A DNA stretch of 64,000 bases from WHSW01 sp963769945 (GCA_963769945.1 CAVYOA010000022.1:1-64000), one strand, 5' to 3'. Shown: positions 27,885-37,290, counted from the first letter of the stretch. The notes: generated from the letters alone by a model not told the origin. Translations and numbers: made by a program.

Positions 27885-29413
27885 GGGCGCCGTGGCAGCG
27901 CGACCGCACCGCAGCGCGACCGGTGTCCGACCGGCCGGTCGCCGATCCGCGCGTCTGGGGCCGCAACTATCGCGGCCCGCAGCCGTGGATTCTCGGCGGC
28001 GTTGTCGCGCTCGTGCTCGCGGCATTGCTCTATCTCGCCTTCGCCAAGGAGCTGCCCTGGGCAAGCGACGGATACACGCTCAAGGCGACGTTCGAGAACG
28101 CGACGACGCTGCGTGAGACAGCGCCGGTGCGAATCGCCGGCGTCACCGTGGGCGAGGTGAAGGCGGTCGAGGGCACGGGCGCCGGTGCCGAGGTGACCTT
28201 CACGGTTGAAGAGGACGGCCAGCCGATCCACTCCGACGCTCAAGCCGAGATCAGGCCACGGCTGTTCTTGGAGGGCAACTTCTTCGTCGACCTGCAACCG
28301 GGCAGCCCGAGTGCTTCCGAGCTCGACGATGGTGGCGAAATCCCGATCACGCAGACATCGACCGCGGTCCAGCTGGATGAGGTTCTGGCCCTCCTGCAAG
28401 AGCCCCAGCGGCGCGGCCTCCAGCGCCTGCTCAAGGGGTACGGGACCGCCCTCACCTACGAGCCAACTGCTGCCGACGACGCCGATCAGGACGCTTCTGT
28501 GAGCGGGGAGTCCGCCGCCGAATCGCTCAACGACGCATTCCGCTACGGCGGAGCGGCCGGTCGCAACACCGCGATCGTCTCCGACGCCTTGCTCGGAGAG
28601 AACCCGCACGACCTCTCGGGCCTGATCGCGTCTGCGGGCGAGACGTTCGACGAGCTCGCGTCGCGCGACCAGCAGCTTGCCGAGCTGATCACGAACTTCA
28701 ACGTCACGGCTGGAGCCTTCGCGGCCGAGTCCGAGAATCTCTCGGAGTCGATCGCGCTGCTCGATCCAACGCTGGACGAGACCGAGGTCTCGCTGCGTCA
28801 CCTAAGCGATGCGCTGCCGTCGGTTCGCGCGCTGGCGCGCGTGTCGCGACCAGGGATCCAGGAGCTGCCTGCGACGATCGACGCCTTCGATCCCTGGCTC
28901 GATCAAGCGGGCCAGCTGCTTCGCGAGGATGAGCTCGGAGGTCTCGCGCAGCTGCTCAAGGGCTCGGCGCCGGGACTAGCTGAGGCGGCCGCCGCCTCGC
29001 GGGAGCTGTTCCCGATCACCGACCGGGTCGCGCGCTGCACGACCGAGAACCTGATCCCAACCGCCGATACCGAGATCACCGCTGGCGGCTTCGATACCGG
29101 CCAGCCCAACTTCCAGGAGTTCTTCTACGGCGCCGTGCAACTCGGTGGCGCCGGGCAGGGCTTCGACGGCAACGGCTCCTTCCTGCGACTGCAGCCAGCC
29201 GGCGGGCCGAACCTCGTGTCCGCCGCCAACCCGGGAGGCGCGATCAACGACACGCGCGTGTTCGGGACGACGATCGAGCCCCCCGATGGCGTGCAACCCG
29301 TGCTCCCCGACGCGCCTCCCCCGTTCCGCATGGATGTGCCCTGCTACCAGAACCCAGTCCCCGACATCAACGGCCCGGCCAGCGCCGCCGGTCCGCCCGA
29401 CCTGGTGCCCTAG
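27881..29413 (+). CDS. Mce/MlaD-family lipid-transport protein, fourth of six
   Basis: A 510-aa protein with a basic, Arg-rich cytoplasmic N-terminus (about 35 residues), anchor at about 36-54 (WILGGVVALVLAALLYLAF), MCE domain at about 64-145 (YTLKATFENATTLRETAPVR, AGVTVGEVKAVEG), then a long helical segment and a Pro-rich C-terminus. The N-terminal extension sets it apart from the others in the cluster. ATG 27881 overlaps the previous stop by ATGA; three bases separate its stop from the next start. Confidence 0.84.
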   Translation: MRAPWQRDRTAARPVSDRPVADPRVWGRNYRGPQPWILGGVVALVLAALLYLAFAKELPWASDGYTLKATFENATTLRETAPVRIAGVTVGEVKAVEGTGAGAEVTFTVEEDGQPIHSDAQAEIRPRLFLEGNFFVDLQPGSPSASELDDGGEIPITQTSTAVQLDEVLALLQEPQRRGLQRLLKGYGTALTYEPTAADDADQDASVSGESAAESLNDAFRYGGAAGRNTAIVSDALLGENPHDLSGLIASAGETFDELASRDQQLAELITNFNVTAGAFAAESENLSESIALLDPTLDETEVSLRHLSDALPSVRALARVSRPGIQELPATIDAFDPWLDQAGQLLREDELGGLAQLLKGSAPGLAEAAAASRELFPITDRVARCTTENLIPTADTEITAGGFDTGQPNFQEFFYGAVQLGGAGQGFDGNGSFLRLQPAGGPNLVSAANPGGAINDTRVFGTTIEPPDGVQPVLPDAPPPFRMDVPCYQNPVPDINGPASAAGPPDLVP

Positions 29414-29416
29414 CTG

Positions 29417-30742
29417 ATGCGACGACTGATAGACGACCACTTGAAGGCGATCGTTTCCGTGATCGTGCTGACCGTTCTCGGTCTCGCGGTGACGGGCGGG
29501 ATCCTCTCCCAGCAACAGCAGCCGTATCCGAGCTGGGTGCCGTTCCTCGGCGACGACCAGTTCGAGCTCAAGGCGGAGTTTTCGACGGCCCAGGCTGTGA
29601 TCCCCGGTCAGGGTCAGACCGTGAACCTCGCTGGGGTTCAGGTCGGCGACGTCACAGAGGTCGAGCTGGTCAACGGGCGCGCCGTGGTGACGATGGGGAT
29701 CGAGAAGCCCTACGAGGAGCTGATCCACGAGGACGCGACGATGCTGCTGCGCCCGCGAACCGGCCTTCAGGACATGACGATCGAGATCGACGTCGGGGGC
29801 GCCGGCCCGCTGGTCGCCGAGGGCACGACGATCCCCGTTTCGCAGACCGAGCCGAATGTGCAGCCGGATCAGATTCTGGCCTCGCTCGACGGTGATACGC
29901 GTGCGTATCTGCAGCTTCTGATCGAAGGAGGAGCCGAGGGGCTGGGCGGCCGCGGACAACAGCTATCGGCGACGCTGCGACGCTTCGAGCCCTTGGGCCG
30001 CGACCTGGCGCGGATCAACACCGGGTTGGCGAAGCGCCGCGAGAACATCCGGCGTTCGATCACGAGCTTCCGCCGCCTCACCGAAGCGCTTGCCCGCAGC
30101 GACACTCGCCTCGCGGACTGGGTCACGACGCAGAATGCGGTGTTTCAGGCGTTCGCCAACCAGGAGGCGAGCCTGCGTGAGCTTCTGCAGGAGCTTCCCT
30201 CGACTCTGAGCGAAACCCGGCTCGCGCTGGAGAGCGGCGACCGCTTCGCGCTCGCGGTCGGGCCTGCGTCGCGCCAGCTGATCCCGGCCGCCCAGACCTT
30301 CGCTTCGGCTCAGCAGGCCTCGCAGGAGTTCGCGCGTGAGACGGTGGCGCCGATTCGCGACCAGATTCGGCCCTTCAGCCGTGACGTCCAACGCCCGTTC
30401 CGCCACCTCAAGCAGGCCTCGCAGCCGCTCGGGTCCACCATCGACTCCACGGCGGACACGTTCGGCGAGTTCGAGCGCTTCTTCAACGCCTGGGCCTACA
30501 ACCCGGCCGGCCCCGAGGAGGGCTACCTGTTCTGGACCGCGTGGCTGAACCACAACGGCAACAACGTCGCCTTGCTTCAAGACGCGAACGGTCCGCTCGT
30601 GCGCGGGATCGTGATGCAGTCTTGTGTTACCGCGCAACGCGCGGAGGAGCTCGCGCTGGCACGCCCGTTCATCCTCACCCTGCAGCAGCTCACGAACGCG
30701 CCCAAGAGCAAGGACATCTGCCCGTTGACCCCGCTGCCATGA
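29417..30742 (+). CDS. Mce/MlaD-family lipid-transport protein, fifth of six
   Basis: The shortest of the set (441 aa): anchor at about 10-30 (AIVSVIVLTVLGLAVTGGIL), MCE domain at about 48-125 (FELKAEFSTAQAVIPGQGQT, AGVQVGDVTEVELVNG), helical tunnel segment at about 150-340, and a C-terminal block with two Cys (MQSCVTAQ and SKDICPL). ATG 29417 starts three bases after the previous stop. A 40-nt gap follows before the sixth member. Confidence 0.84.
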   Translation: MRRLIDDHLKAIVSVIVLTVLGLAVTGGILSQQQQPYPSWVPFLGDDQFELKAEFSTAQAVIPGQGQTVNLAGVQVGDVTEVELVNGRAVVTMGIEKPYEELIHEDATMLLRPRTGLQDMTIEIDVGGAGPLVAEGTTIPVSQTEPNVQPDQILASLDGDTRAYLQLLIEGGAEGLGGRGQQLSATLRRFEPLGRDLARINTGLAKRRENIRRSITSFRRLTEALARSDTRLADWVTTQNAVFQAFANQEASLRELLQELPSTLSETRLALESGDRFALAVGPASRQLIPAAQTFASAQQASQEFARETVAPIRDQIRPFSRDVQRPFRHLKQASQPLGSTIDSTADTFGEFERFFNAWAYNPAGPEEGYLFWTAWLNHNGNNVALLQDANGPLVRGIVMQSCVTAQRAEELALARPFILTLQQLTNAPKSKDICPLTPLP

Positions 30743-30782
30743 TCTTTGCTGCCGACACCCGACGCGCGCCCCGAGGCTGCTG

Positions 30783-32324
30783 ATGGAGACCAGGCCGCCG
30801 ACGATTACGCGCATCCTGATCGCTGTCGGGTTCGCGATCTCGTGCTTTGCCCTGGCGCTGTTTCTCTGGCTCGCCTTCGGCGGTCCAATCCCGCTCAAGC
30901 CACAGAGCTATCGCTTCACAGTGCCCTTCGACGAGGCGACCCAGCTCGCGACCGAGTCCGACGTGCGCATCTCGGGAGTCTCGGTCGGCAAGGTCAAGGG
31001 CATCGAGCTGGGCGATGAGGGCTTGGCCGAGGCGACGATCGAGCTCGACGCACGCTATGCGCCGATCCCCTCAGACACCAGGGCGATCTTGCGTCAGAAG
31101 ACACTCCTGGGCGAGACTTATGTCGAGCTCAGCCCGGGCTCCAACGAGACCGAGCCGCTCGCAGAGGCCGGCTCGCTCCCGGCGGCGCAAGTCTCCGAGG
31201 CGGTGCAGCTCGACGAGATCTTCCGTGCCTTCGACCCTCCCACCCGTGAGGCCTTCCAGGCCTGGATGCAAGGTCAGGCGGCGGCCTTCCGTGGCCGCGG
31301 CGACGACTTCTCGGTCACGATCGCGAGCCTCGAGCCGTTTGCCGACCAGCTCGAGCGCTCGCTGCGGGTGCTCGACAGCCAGAGCGCTGCGGTGACGCAG
31401 TTCGTCAGCGACGGCGGTGAGGTCTTCGAGGCGCTTTCGGAGCGCCAGGGTCAGCTCCGTGGACTGATCGAGAATGCGAACACCGTCTTCGCCACGACCG
31501 CGGAGCGAAACGAGGACCTGGCCACCGCGTTCACGATCTTCCCGACCTTCCTGCGCGAGTCGCGGACGACGCTGAGCCGGCTCGAGCAGTTCGCGATCGA
31601 CACCGATCCGGTGGTCACGGCTCTGCGCCCGACGGCGCGCGAGCTGACCCCCACCGTGGCGGAGCTTGGCCGGCTTTCGCCCGAGCTCGAGGGATTCTTC
31701 GGCGCGCTCACCCGCACGATCGCAGCCGCCCCCGACGGTTTTGAGGCGACGCGCCAGCTGCTGGACGACGATCTGCCCCCGCTGCTGGCTCGATTCGACC
31801 CCTGGCTTGCGCAGGTCAACTCGCTGCTCGAGGTGGTGCGCCAGTACCGGCGCGAGGTCACCGGGTTGCTCGGCAACCTCTCTGCCGCCAGCAACGGAAT
31901 CTTCTTCGACATCGCGGCCAACGAAACCGTTCACTATGTGCGCAGCCTCGCGCCGCTTTCCCCCGAGGCCCTTGCCGCTTTCCCCCGCCGCCCAGAGATC
32001 GTCCGGACGAACCCGTATCTGAAGCCGGGCGGCTACCTCGACGTGGCGACCGGGCTGCAATCGTTCGAAACCCGTCATTGCAACAACGGCGTCAGTGCCT
32101 TCCTCGACCCCGCGACGCCGAGCGACCCGGACTTCAACGCGCGTTTCGGTGGTGACGTCGCCACCGCCCAGCTGTTCTTCGACCGGCTGCAGCGATTCGC
32201 CTTCGCAGATCAGCTCGACACGAACGCGATCGCGACCACGGGCTGCAACAAACAAGCTCCATTCAACTCGATCGGCGAGCCGGCGGAGACCAGCGACTAC
32301 CTGCACACCTACGCGCAGCCATGA
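30783..32324 (+). CDS. Mce/MlaD-family lipid-transport protein, sixth of six
   Basis: A 513-aa protein: anchor at about 10-32 (ILIAVGFAISCFALALFLWLA), MCE domain at about 43-120 (YRFTVPFDEATQLATESDVR, SGVSVGKVKGIELG), helical region to about 370, and a C-terminal block with Cys residues (RHCNNGVSAF; TTGCNKQAPF). It is the last gene of the tight Mce run. The following 163-nt gap holds hairpins before the GTG-started secreted protein. Confidence 0.84.
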   Translation: METRPPTITRILIAVGFAISCFALALFLWLAFGGPIPLKPQSYRFTVPFDEATQLATESDVRISGVSVGKVKGIELGDEGLAEATIELDARYAPIPSDTRAILRQKTLLGETYVELSPGSNETEPLAEAGSLPAAQVSEAVQLDEIFRAFDPPTREAFQAWMQGQAAAFRGRGDDFSVTIASLEPFADQLERSLRVLDSQSAAVTQFVSDGGEVFEALSERQGQLRGLIENANTVFATTAERNEDLATAFTIFPTFLRESRTTLSRLEQFAIDTDPVVTALRPTARELTPTVAELGRLSPELEGFFGALTRTIAAAPDGFEATRQLLDDDLPPLLARFDPWLAQVNSLLEVVRQYRREVTGLLGNLSAASNGIFFDIAANETVHYVRSLAPLSPEALAAFPRRPEIVRTNPYLKPGGYLDVATGLQSFETRHCNNGVSAFLDPATPSDPDFNARFGGDVATAQLFFDRLQRFAFADQLDTNAIATTGCNKQAPFNSIGEPAETSDYLHTYAQP

Positions 32325-32345
32325 GGCAAGATCGCAACCCCGGGC

Positions 32346-32429
32346 GGCGGGCTGCAACTTCTCGGGCTATCGTGGGTTCTAACCAACAGCCCGCCCCGCG
32401 CGCGGGCATCCGTCATCCGAACTTCGGAT
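32346..32429 (+). promoter_or_regulatory. Paired hairpins between the Mce run and the secreted protein
   Basis: GGCGGGCTG (32346-32354) pairs perfectly with CAGCCCGCC (32387-32395). Downstream, ATCCGAA-C-TTCGGAT (32415-32429) is a second perfect hairpin. No T run follows, so this looks like a 3' stabiliser or 5' leader structure rather than a standard terminator. Confidence 0.4.
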
Positions 32430-32487
32430 CTACCAACAACGACAAAGCGAACCGGACGTTCGCGATTCATCACCCGTAGGAGGGAAT

Positions 32488-33228
32488 GTGTTCTCAAAGT
32501 CACGCCTGACCCTGGCCTTGGCCCTGGTCCTAACACTCGCGGTTTCGGGTATCGCCTTCGGAACGGCGAGCCTCAACAACGCGCAGGTCGTCGGCGACGT
32601 TTCGCCGACCAAGCTCGACAAGAAGAAGTACAAGAAGGCAAGCCTGTTCTTGGGCGTAGTCAACAGCTCAGACCACATCACCGGCACGCAGTCCAACCCG
32701 GCGTCTGAGTACATCTCGTTCGGCAAGAACGTCAAGGTCGATCTGTCCAAGGCACCCCTTTGCCCGGTCACGATCCCCAACGGCACGCCGACTGAGTCGG
32801 CCAAGGCGCAGTGCCCCGCGGGCTCCGTGCTCGGCACCGGCAACGCTGAGGTCAAGGGCCCGCCCAACGGCTCCAGCCTGGTCGCCGAGCCGGTTGTAAC
32901 CGTGTTCAACGGCCCCGGTCCGGGCCAGCTCCAGCTGCACACCTATTCCGCGCAGACTGGTGCCGCATCGCCAACCGTCCCGGCGTCGGTCGTGAAGTCC
33001 AAGCGAGGCGCCCCGTACGGTCAGGCGCTCAACGTTCCCGCGGCCCCGGAGACCGGCGGAATCATGATCACCAAGTTCAACGCAACGCTCGGGAAGGACT
33101 CCGGCGTGGTCACCGCTCGCTGCAAGTCGAAGACCACCCCGTTCCTGCGTGAAGTGACCTACAAGGACGGCACCTCGGAGACGGCCGAGCTGACCGATAA
33201 GTGCAAGCAGAAGAAGCCGAAGAACTAG
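32488..33228 (+). CDS. Secreted protein of unknown function
   Basis: A 246-aa protein with a typical signal peptide (KSRLTLALALVLTLAVSGIAFG) and predicted cleavage near residue 25. The mature part has a Cys pair (APLCPVTIP and AQCPAGSVLG), a glycine-containing GTGNAEVKG strand, a further Cys pair near the end (VTARCKSK; TDKCKQ) and a Lys-rich terminus. GTG 32488 sits 4 nt after a very strong ribosome-binding site (TAGGAGGGA), and the gene ends at a strong terminator, so high expression is plausible. The CPAGS-x-LGTG pattern recalls secreted proteins common in Thermoleophilia, but I cannot name a function. Confidence 0.78.
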   Translation: MFSKSRLTLALALVLTLAVSGIAFGTASLNNAQVVGDVSPTKLDKKKYKKASLFLGVVNSSDHITGTQSNPASEYISFGKNVKVDLSKAPLCPVTIPNGTPTESAKAQCPAGSVLGTGNAEVKGPPNGSSLVAEPVVTVFNGPGPGQLQLHTYSAQTGAASPTVPASVVKSKRGAPYGQALNVPAAPETGGIMITKFNATLGKDSGVVTARCKSKTTPFLREVTYKDGTSETAELTDKCKQKKPKN

Positions 33229-33255
33229 CTCTTCGTCTTTCGCAGTACGAATCAG

Positions 33256-33281
33256 GGCGGCCTCCGGGCCGCCCTTTTTCG
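33256..33281 (+). terminator. Intrinsic terminator after the secreted protein
   Basis: GGGCGGCC, loop TCC, GGCCGCCC-type stem, then TTTTT. It lies 28 nt downstream of the stop at 33228 and closes the Mce/secreted-protein section. Confidence 0.85.
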
Positions 33282-33316
33282 TGCCGTCGCGCTGGTCCGT
33301 GTAGGTTGCTGCGATC

Positions 33317-33682
33317 ATGCTGGAGCGACACGGACGTCGAGGCGCGCTCTTGACCGCGATCCTCGGCGCCGCGGTGATGTTCACGGCTTGCGGTGACGAG
33401 GGAGTCAGCTATGACGACAATCGCATCGTCGAGCGCCTGCACCTGGAGGAGGTCGACGAGGGCTTCGCCATCGACGGCGATCCATTCTGCGAGATCGAGA
33501 AGAAGCTGCTCAATGACGCCGACGAGGTCGACGAAGCGACCGACAAGGAGGAGCTCGGCCTCGTGATCGCGAGCAAGGAAGGCAATGTCGGCGTCAAGGG
33601 CAAGCCGCCCTTCGCGCCCGATTGCCGCGCGCTGGCAAAGAAGCGCCTGAACAAGCTCGATCCGGTGGTCGAGGAGGAATAG
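33317..33682 (+). CDS. Small predicted lipoprotein
   Basis: A 121-aa protein with a lipoprotein signal (RHGRRGALLTAILGAAVMFTAC; lipobox FTAC, Cys near 25). The mature part is acidic with two Cys (GDPFCEIEKK and APDCRALAKK) and no known motif. It may be anchored on the outer membrane face. It ends 29 nt before the metG GTG start. Confidence 0.7.
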   Translation: MLERHGRRGALLTAILGAAVMFTACGDEGVSYDDNRIVERLHLEEVDEGFAIDGDPFCEIEKKLLNDADEVDEATDKEELGLVIASKEGNVGVKGKPPFAPDCRALAKKRLNKLDPVVEEE

Positions 33683-33711
33683 CGACGCATAACTATGCTC
33701 ACGCACCACCT

Positions 33712-35226
33712 GTGAGCTACTACGTCACCACCCCGATTTACTACGTCAACGCCGAGCCTCACCTTGGCCACGCTTACTCGACGATCGCCGCTGACGTGCT
33801 CGCTCGACACCACCGCCAGCGCGGTGACGACGTCTTCTTTCTCACCGGGACCGACGAGCACGGCGAGCCGGTCGTGCAGGCGGCCGACCGCCAAGGCTTG
33901 ACGCCGCGCCAGCTCGTCGACATGAATGCTCCGCGTTTTCGCGCCATGGGCGAGCGCGTCGGTGCTTCCAACGACTTCTTCATCCGCACCACCGACCCCG
34001 AACACGTCGCCAGGGTGCAGCAGGTGGTGCAGACAGTTCACGACAACGGCTACGTCTATGAGGGCGTTTACGAGGGCTGGTACTGCCCGCGCTGCGCCGA
34101 CTTCAAGACCGAGACCGAGCTTGGTCCGAACAACACCTGCCCGATTCACGAGATCACGCTCGAGCGCGAGCGCGAGGAGAACTGGTTTTTCAAGCTGAGC
34201 GCGTTTCAGCAGCGCCTCGAACAGTTCTACGAGGAGCGCCGCGACTTTGTCGCTCCGAGCTTTCGCCGCAACGAGGCGTTGTCGTTCATCAAGGGGGGTC
34301 TCGAGGACGTTTCGCTGTCGCGGCCGAAGCTCTCATGGGGGGTGCCGTTGCCATGGCAGCCCGAGCAGGTCATGTACGTGTGGTTCGACGCCTTGCTCAA
34401 CTACTACACGGCGCTCTCCTACGCGCGCGACGGTGAGGACTTGACCGATCGCTACTGGCCCGCGTCGCTGCACGTGATCGGCAAGGACATCCTCAAGTTC
34501 CACACGGTCTACTGGCCGGCATTTCTGATGGCGGCCGGGATCGAGCCGCCGGCGCGCATCTACGTCCACGGTTACCTGCTGATGGGCGAGAAGAAGATGT
34601 CGAAGTCGCTCGGCAACGTGCTCGATCCGAACGAGGTGATCGATCGCTTCGGCTCCGACGCGCTGCGCTTCTACTGCTCTCGCGAGGTGTCATTCGGCCA
34701 GGACGGCAACGTCTCCGCCGCGGGCTTCGAGGCGCGCTACGAATCGGAGCTCGCCAACGACTGGGGCAACCTTGCCAGCCGCACGCTGGCGATGATCGAG
34801 CGCTACCGCGGCGGCGTCGTTCCCGAAGCTGGCGAAGACCCGGCTCTGGCAGCGGGGGATGACGCGCTCGAGGGCATCGATGGGGTTGTCCGCGGGCTGC
34901 TCGACGACGCTGAGCTGAGCCAAGCGCTGGAGGCGATCTGGTCGCGCGTACGCCGTCTCAACCGCTACGTCGAGGAGGCTAAGCCCTGGGAGCTGGCAAA
35001 GGATGAGTCTCAGGCCGAGCGCCTGGATACAGTGCTCTACAACCTCGCCGAGGGCATCCGAGTCTTGGCGCTCACCCTCCATCCCTACATGCCTGAGACC
35101 AGCGGCAAGCTGCTCGACGCTCTCGCCGAGGGCAACCGCGAGCTCGACGCTTTCGGCGCCCGCGCCGGCGGCCAGACGGTCGAGCGGATCCCACCGCTGT
35201 TCCCGAAACTCGAAGCTCCGCCTTAG
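33712..35226 (+). CDS. metG: Methionyl-tRNA synthetase
   Basis: Charges tRNA-Met. The 504-aa class I enzyme starts at GTG 33712 (SYYVTTPIYYVNAEPHLGHA with the HIGH-type signature HLGH); an in-frame extension upstream to 33622 lies inside the lipoprotein gene and is rejected. FLTGTDEHGEP, a Cys pair (WYCPRCADFK) without a full second pair, and the KKMSKSLGN catalytic loop are visible. The C-terminal helical anticodon domain ends at PLFPKLE with no EMAP-type extension. This is the shorter MetG form. Confidence 0.95.
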   Translation: MSYYVTTPIYYVNAEPHLGHAYSTIAADVLARHHRQRGDDVFFLTGTDEHGEPVVQAADRQGLTPRQLVDMNAPRFRAMGERVGASNDFFIRTTDPEHVARVQQVVQTVHDNGYVYEGVYEGWYCPRCADFKTETELGPNNTCPIHEITLEREREENWFFKLSAFQQRLEQFYEERRDFVAPSFRRNEALSFIKGGLEDVSLSRPKLSWGVPLPWQPEQVMYVWFDALLNYYTALSYARDGEDLTDRYWPASLHVIGKDILKFHTVYWPAFLMAAGIEPPARIYVHGYLLMGEKKMSKSLGNVLDPNEVIDRFGSDALRFYCSREVSFGQDGNVSAAGFEARYESELANDWGNLASRTLAMIERYRGGVVPEAGEDPALAAGDDALEGIDGVVRGLLDDAELSQALEAIWSRVRRLNRYVEEAKPWELAKDESQAERLDTVLYNLAEGIRVLALTLHPYMPETSGKLLDALAEGNRELDAFGARAGGQTVERIPPLFPKLEAPP

Positions 35227-35238
35227 GATCGCGCCGCG

Positions 35239-35868
35239 ATGCGCTATGTGATCCGCACGCTGGTCGGGATGGCCCTGTTCGCCTTCTGCTGGGTTGTGAT
35301 CGCATACGCGATCAATCAGCTGCTGCAGGTAGGGACTTGCGCCAGCGGCGGACCGTACGTGTCGGCGCGCGAGTGCCCAGACGGGATCGAGCGGCTGATG
35401 TTCTCGATCTTCGGCGCGATCATTGGTCTCTTCGTTGCGATCGCGATCTACGCCGGTCGTGGCGCACCCCCGGGCAGTGAGCGCAAGCCGCAAAACAGCC
35501 TCGTCATCGTCTGGTTTTGGACGGGGCTCTTCTGGAGCATCGCGGTCGGATCGTTTTGGGCTGTGTGGGGGCCGGGCGCTGACCCTGGGCCAGGAGGCAC
35601 GCAGGGCGGGCTCATCGTCGGCTTCATGGGGCTGATCATGGGCGCGGGTGGTCTCTTGGCGGTCGGCTTCGGCCGTCGCGTGAGCAAAGGCGACTCGAAT
35701 CAGAAGGTGCGCCCGGTCGTCTCGCGCATGGTCGGCACAGCGACGCGCTTCAGCGGCGCGGCTGATCCGGTCGACCGCCTCGACACGCTCGAGCGCCTGC
35801 GTCGCCAAGGCACGCTCACCGATGCCGAGTTCGAAACGCTGAAGGCGAAGATCGTGAGCGAGGTCTAA
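35239..35868 (+). CDS. Membrane protein with C-terminal SHOCT domain
   Basis: A 209-aa protein with about four transmembrane helices (VGMALFAFCWVVIAYAI; FSIFGAIIGLFVAIAIYAG; IVWFWTGLFWSIAVGSFW; IVGFMGLIMGAGGLLAVGF). A cytoplasmic C-terminus reads as a SHOCT short helical motif (RLDTLERLRRQGTLTDAEFETLKAKI), commonly an oligomerisation element. Function is unknown. It follows metG by 12 nt, and its final base is shared with the next ATG. Confidence 0.78.
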   Translation: MRYVIRTLVGMALFAFCWVVIAYAINQLLQVGTCASGGPYVSARECPDGIERLMFSIFGAIIGLFVAIAIYAGRGAPPGSERKPQNSLVIVWFWTGLFWSIAVGSFWAVWGPGADPGPGGTQGGLIVGFMGLIMGAGGLLAVGFGRRVSKGDSNQKVRPVVSRMVGTATRFSGAADPVDRLDTLERLRRQGTLTDAEFETLKAKIVSEV

Positions 35869-36423
35869 TGGCCACCGAGAGCTCTTTCGGGGGCGTTGCC
35901 GTGATCGTTCATGTGCTTGGGATCGCGCTCGGCGTCTTTCTCGGTTTTACGGCGATGGCGGCGATAGCGCCGGATCTGCCGGACGACGATGTCGAGGCGG
36001 GCGTCAGCTCCTCGATCGCTCCGAGAACCGTCGCCGCCGATGACGCCGACTCGCTCCTTTACGAGCGCAACCTGGCGGCGTCGTTCGAGCAGCTCGAACA
36101 GCAGTTGCCCGCCGGCGACTCGATCACGAGGGTGCGGATCGAGCCGGGCGAGATCAGCGTCGACTCTGAAGGCGGTGCCGATGGCTTCGCGCTTGCCGAC
36201 GTCTCGCCCGGTCTGCCGGAGGCGCTGATCGACTCGATCCATGCTCAGCGTGAGCGGGTGACGATCGCCGACGATCGCCTACATGGAGTTGGTCGCGACA
36301 GCGGACGGGCCCGTTTGGTACGTCCAGTTGGACCCTTCGAGCGCCAACCTGAGCCCGCCGTGGACCTATGGGGCACCGCTCGAAGGCGCTCCGTTGACGG
36401 CTGGCCCCGCGCCGCCGCAGTAA
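35868..36423 (+). CDS. Membrane-associated protein of unknown function (one-base insertion)
   Basis: ATG 35868 overlaps the previous stop. One transmembrane segment (VIVHVLGIALGVFLGFTAMAAI) is followed by a soluble domain. The natural frame continues after ERVTIAD as IAYMELVATADGPVWYVQLD to a stop at 36423 if one base near 36273 is removed (GCCGACGATCGCC where GCCGACATCGCC is expected), giving 184 aa. As written, the frame runs on out of phase into the ABC gene. The family is not recognised. Confidence 0.68.
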
Positions 36424-36447
36424 GCGCCGCCTCTAGCCTTACGTCGA

Positions 36448-37290
36448 ATGGCCGGGGTCTTTACCGCGCAGGAGCTGCGCAAGTCGTACGGATCCAAACA
36501 GGCTTTGCGGGGAGTCTCGCTCGATGTCGGCGAGGGTGAGATTGTCGGGTTGCTCGGTCCCAACGGTGCCGGCAAGTCGACGCTGGCGAAGATCGCGGCC
36601 GGGCTGGTTCGCCCCAGCGAGGGCATCGCGACTGTCGCCGGGCACCCTGCGGGGAGCATCGAGGCCCGCGGTGCGATCGGTTACCTCGCAGAGCTCTTTC
36701 GCTTTCCCGGCTGGGCGAGCGCGACCGAGGTCTTGACTTTGCATCAGCGCCTCGCCGGTTCCAGCGGTGAAGCCGGCGAGCGTGAGCAGTTGCTCGACCT
36801 GGTCGGCCTCGCCGAGGCGGCCAACGTTCGCGTCGCGGAGATGTCGAAGGGGATGCAACAGCGCCTCGGCCTCGCGCAGTCGCTGATCGGGGAGCCGCGG
36901 CTGCTGTTGCTGGACGAGCCGACGAGCGCGCTCGATCCGGCCGGGCGGCGAGTGGTGCGCAGGTTGCTGGCCGAAGTTCGTCAGCGCGGGGTCTCGGTGT
37001 TGCTGAGTTCGCATCTGCTCGGTGAGGTCGAGTTGGTCTGCGACCGCGTCGCGATCCTCGTCAGCGGCGAGGTCGTTCAGCGCGGGACTCCGGCCGAGCT
37101 TCACAAGCCCCGGGGGGTCGAGGTCGAGACCGCCGCCGGAAAGCGGCTTTACGAGGGCGCCGGGCGAGAAGATGCCCCGCGCATCGTCTCCGAGCTGGTC
37201 GCGGCGGGTGAGCGCGTCTATGCGGTGACGGTGCTCGCGAGCACACTGGAGGACGCCTACCTCGAAGCCGTCGGCGAGGAGACCGGATGA
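36448..37290 (+). CDS. ABC transporter ATP-binding protein
   Basis: A 280-aa ABC ATPase. Walker A GPNGAGKST is at residues 37-45, signature EMSKGMQQRLGLAQSL is near 132-146, Walker B LLLLDEPTSALDP follows, and the switch His is in LLSSHLLGEVE. The sequence type resembles Ccm/Nat/drug-export ABC-2 ATPases. Its stop overlaps the start of the permease gene (ATGA), so the two form an ABC-2-type exporter. Substrate unknown. Confidence 0.92.
   Translation: MAGVFTAQELRKSYGSKQALRGVSLDVGEGEIVGLLGPNGAGKSTLAKIAAGLVRPSEGIATVAGHPAGSIEARGAIGYLAELFRFPGWASATEVLTLHQRLAGSSGEAGEREQLLDLVGLAEAANVRVAEMSKGMQQRLGLAQSLIGEPRLLLLDEPTSALDPAGRRVVRRLLAEVRQRGVSVLLSSHLLGEVELVCDRVAILVSGEVVQRGTPAELHKPRGVEVETAAGKRLYEGAGREDAPRIVSELVAAGERVYAVTVLASTLEDAYLEAVGEETG

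Noticed and set aside
26205..28064. A 619-codon minus-strand frame over the Mce genes
   Set aside because: Antisense to two Mce genes with clear MCE domains; no motif of its own.
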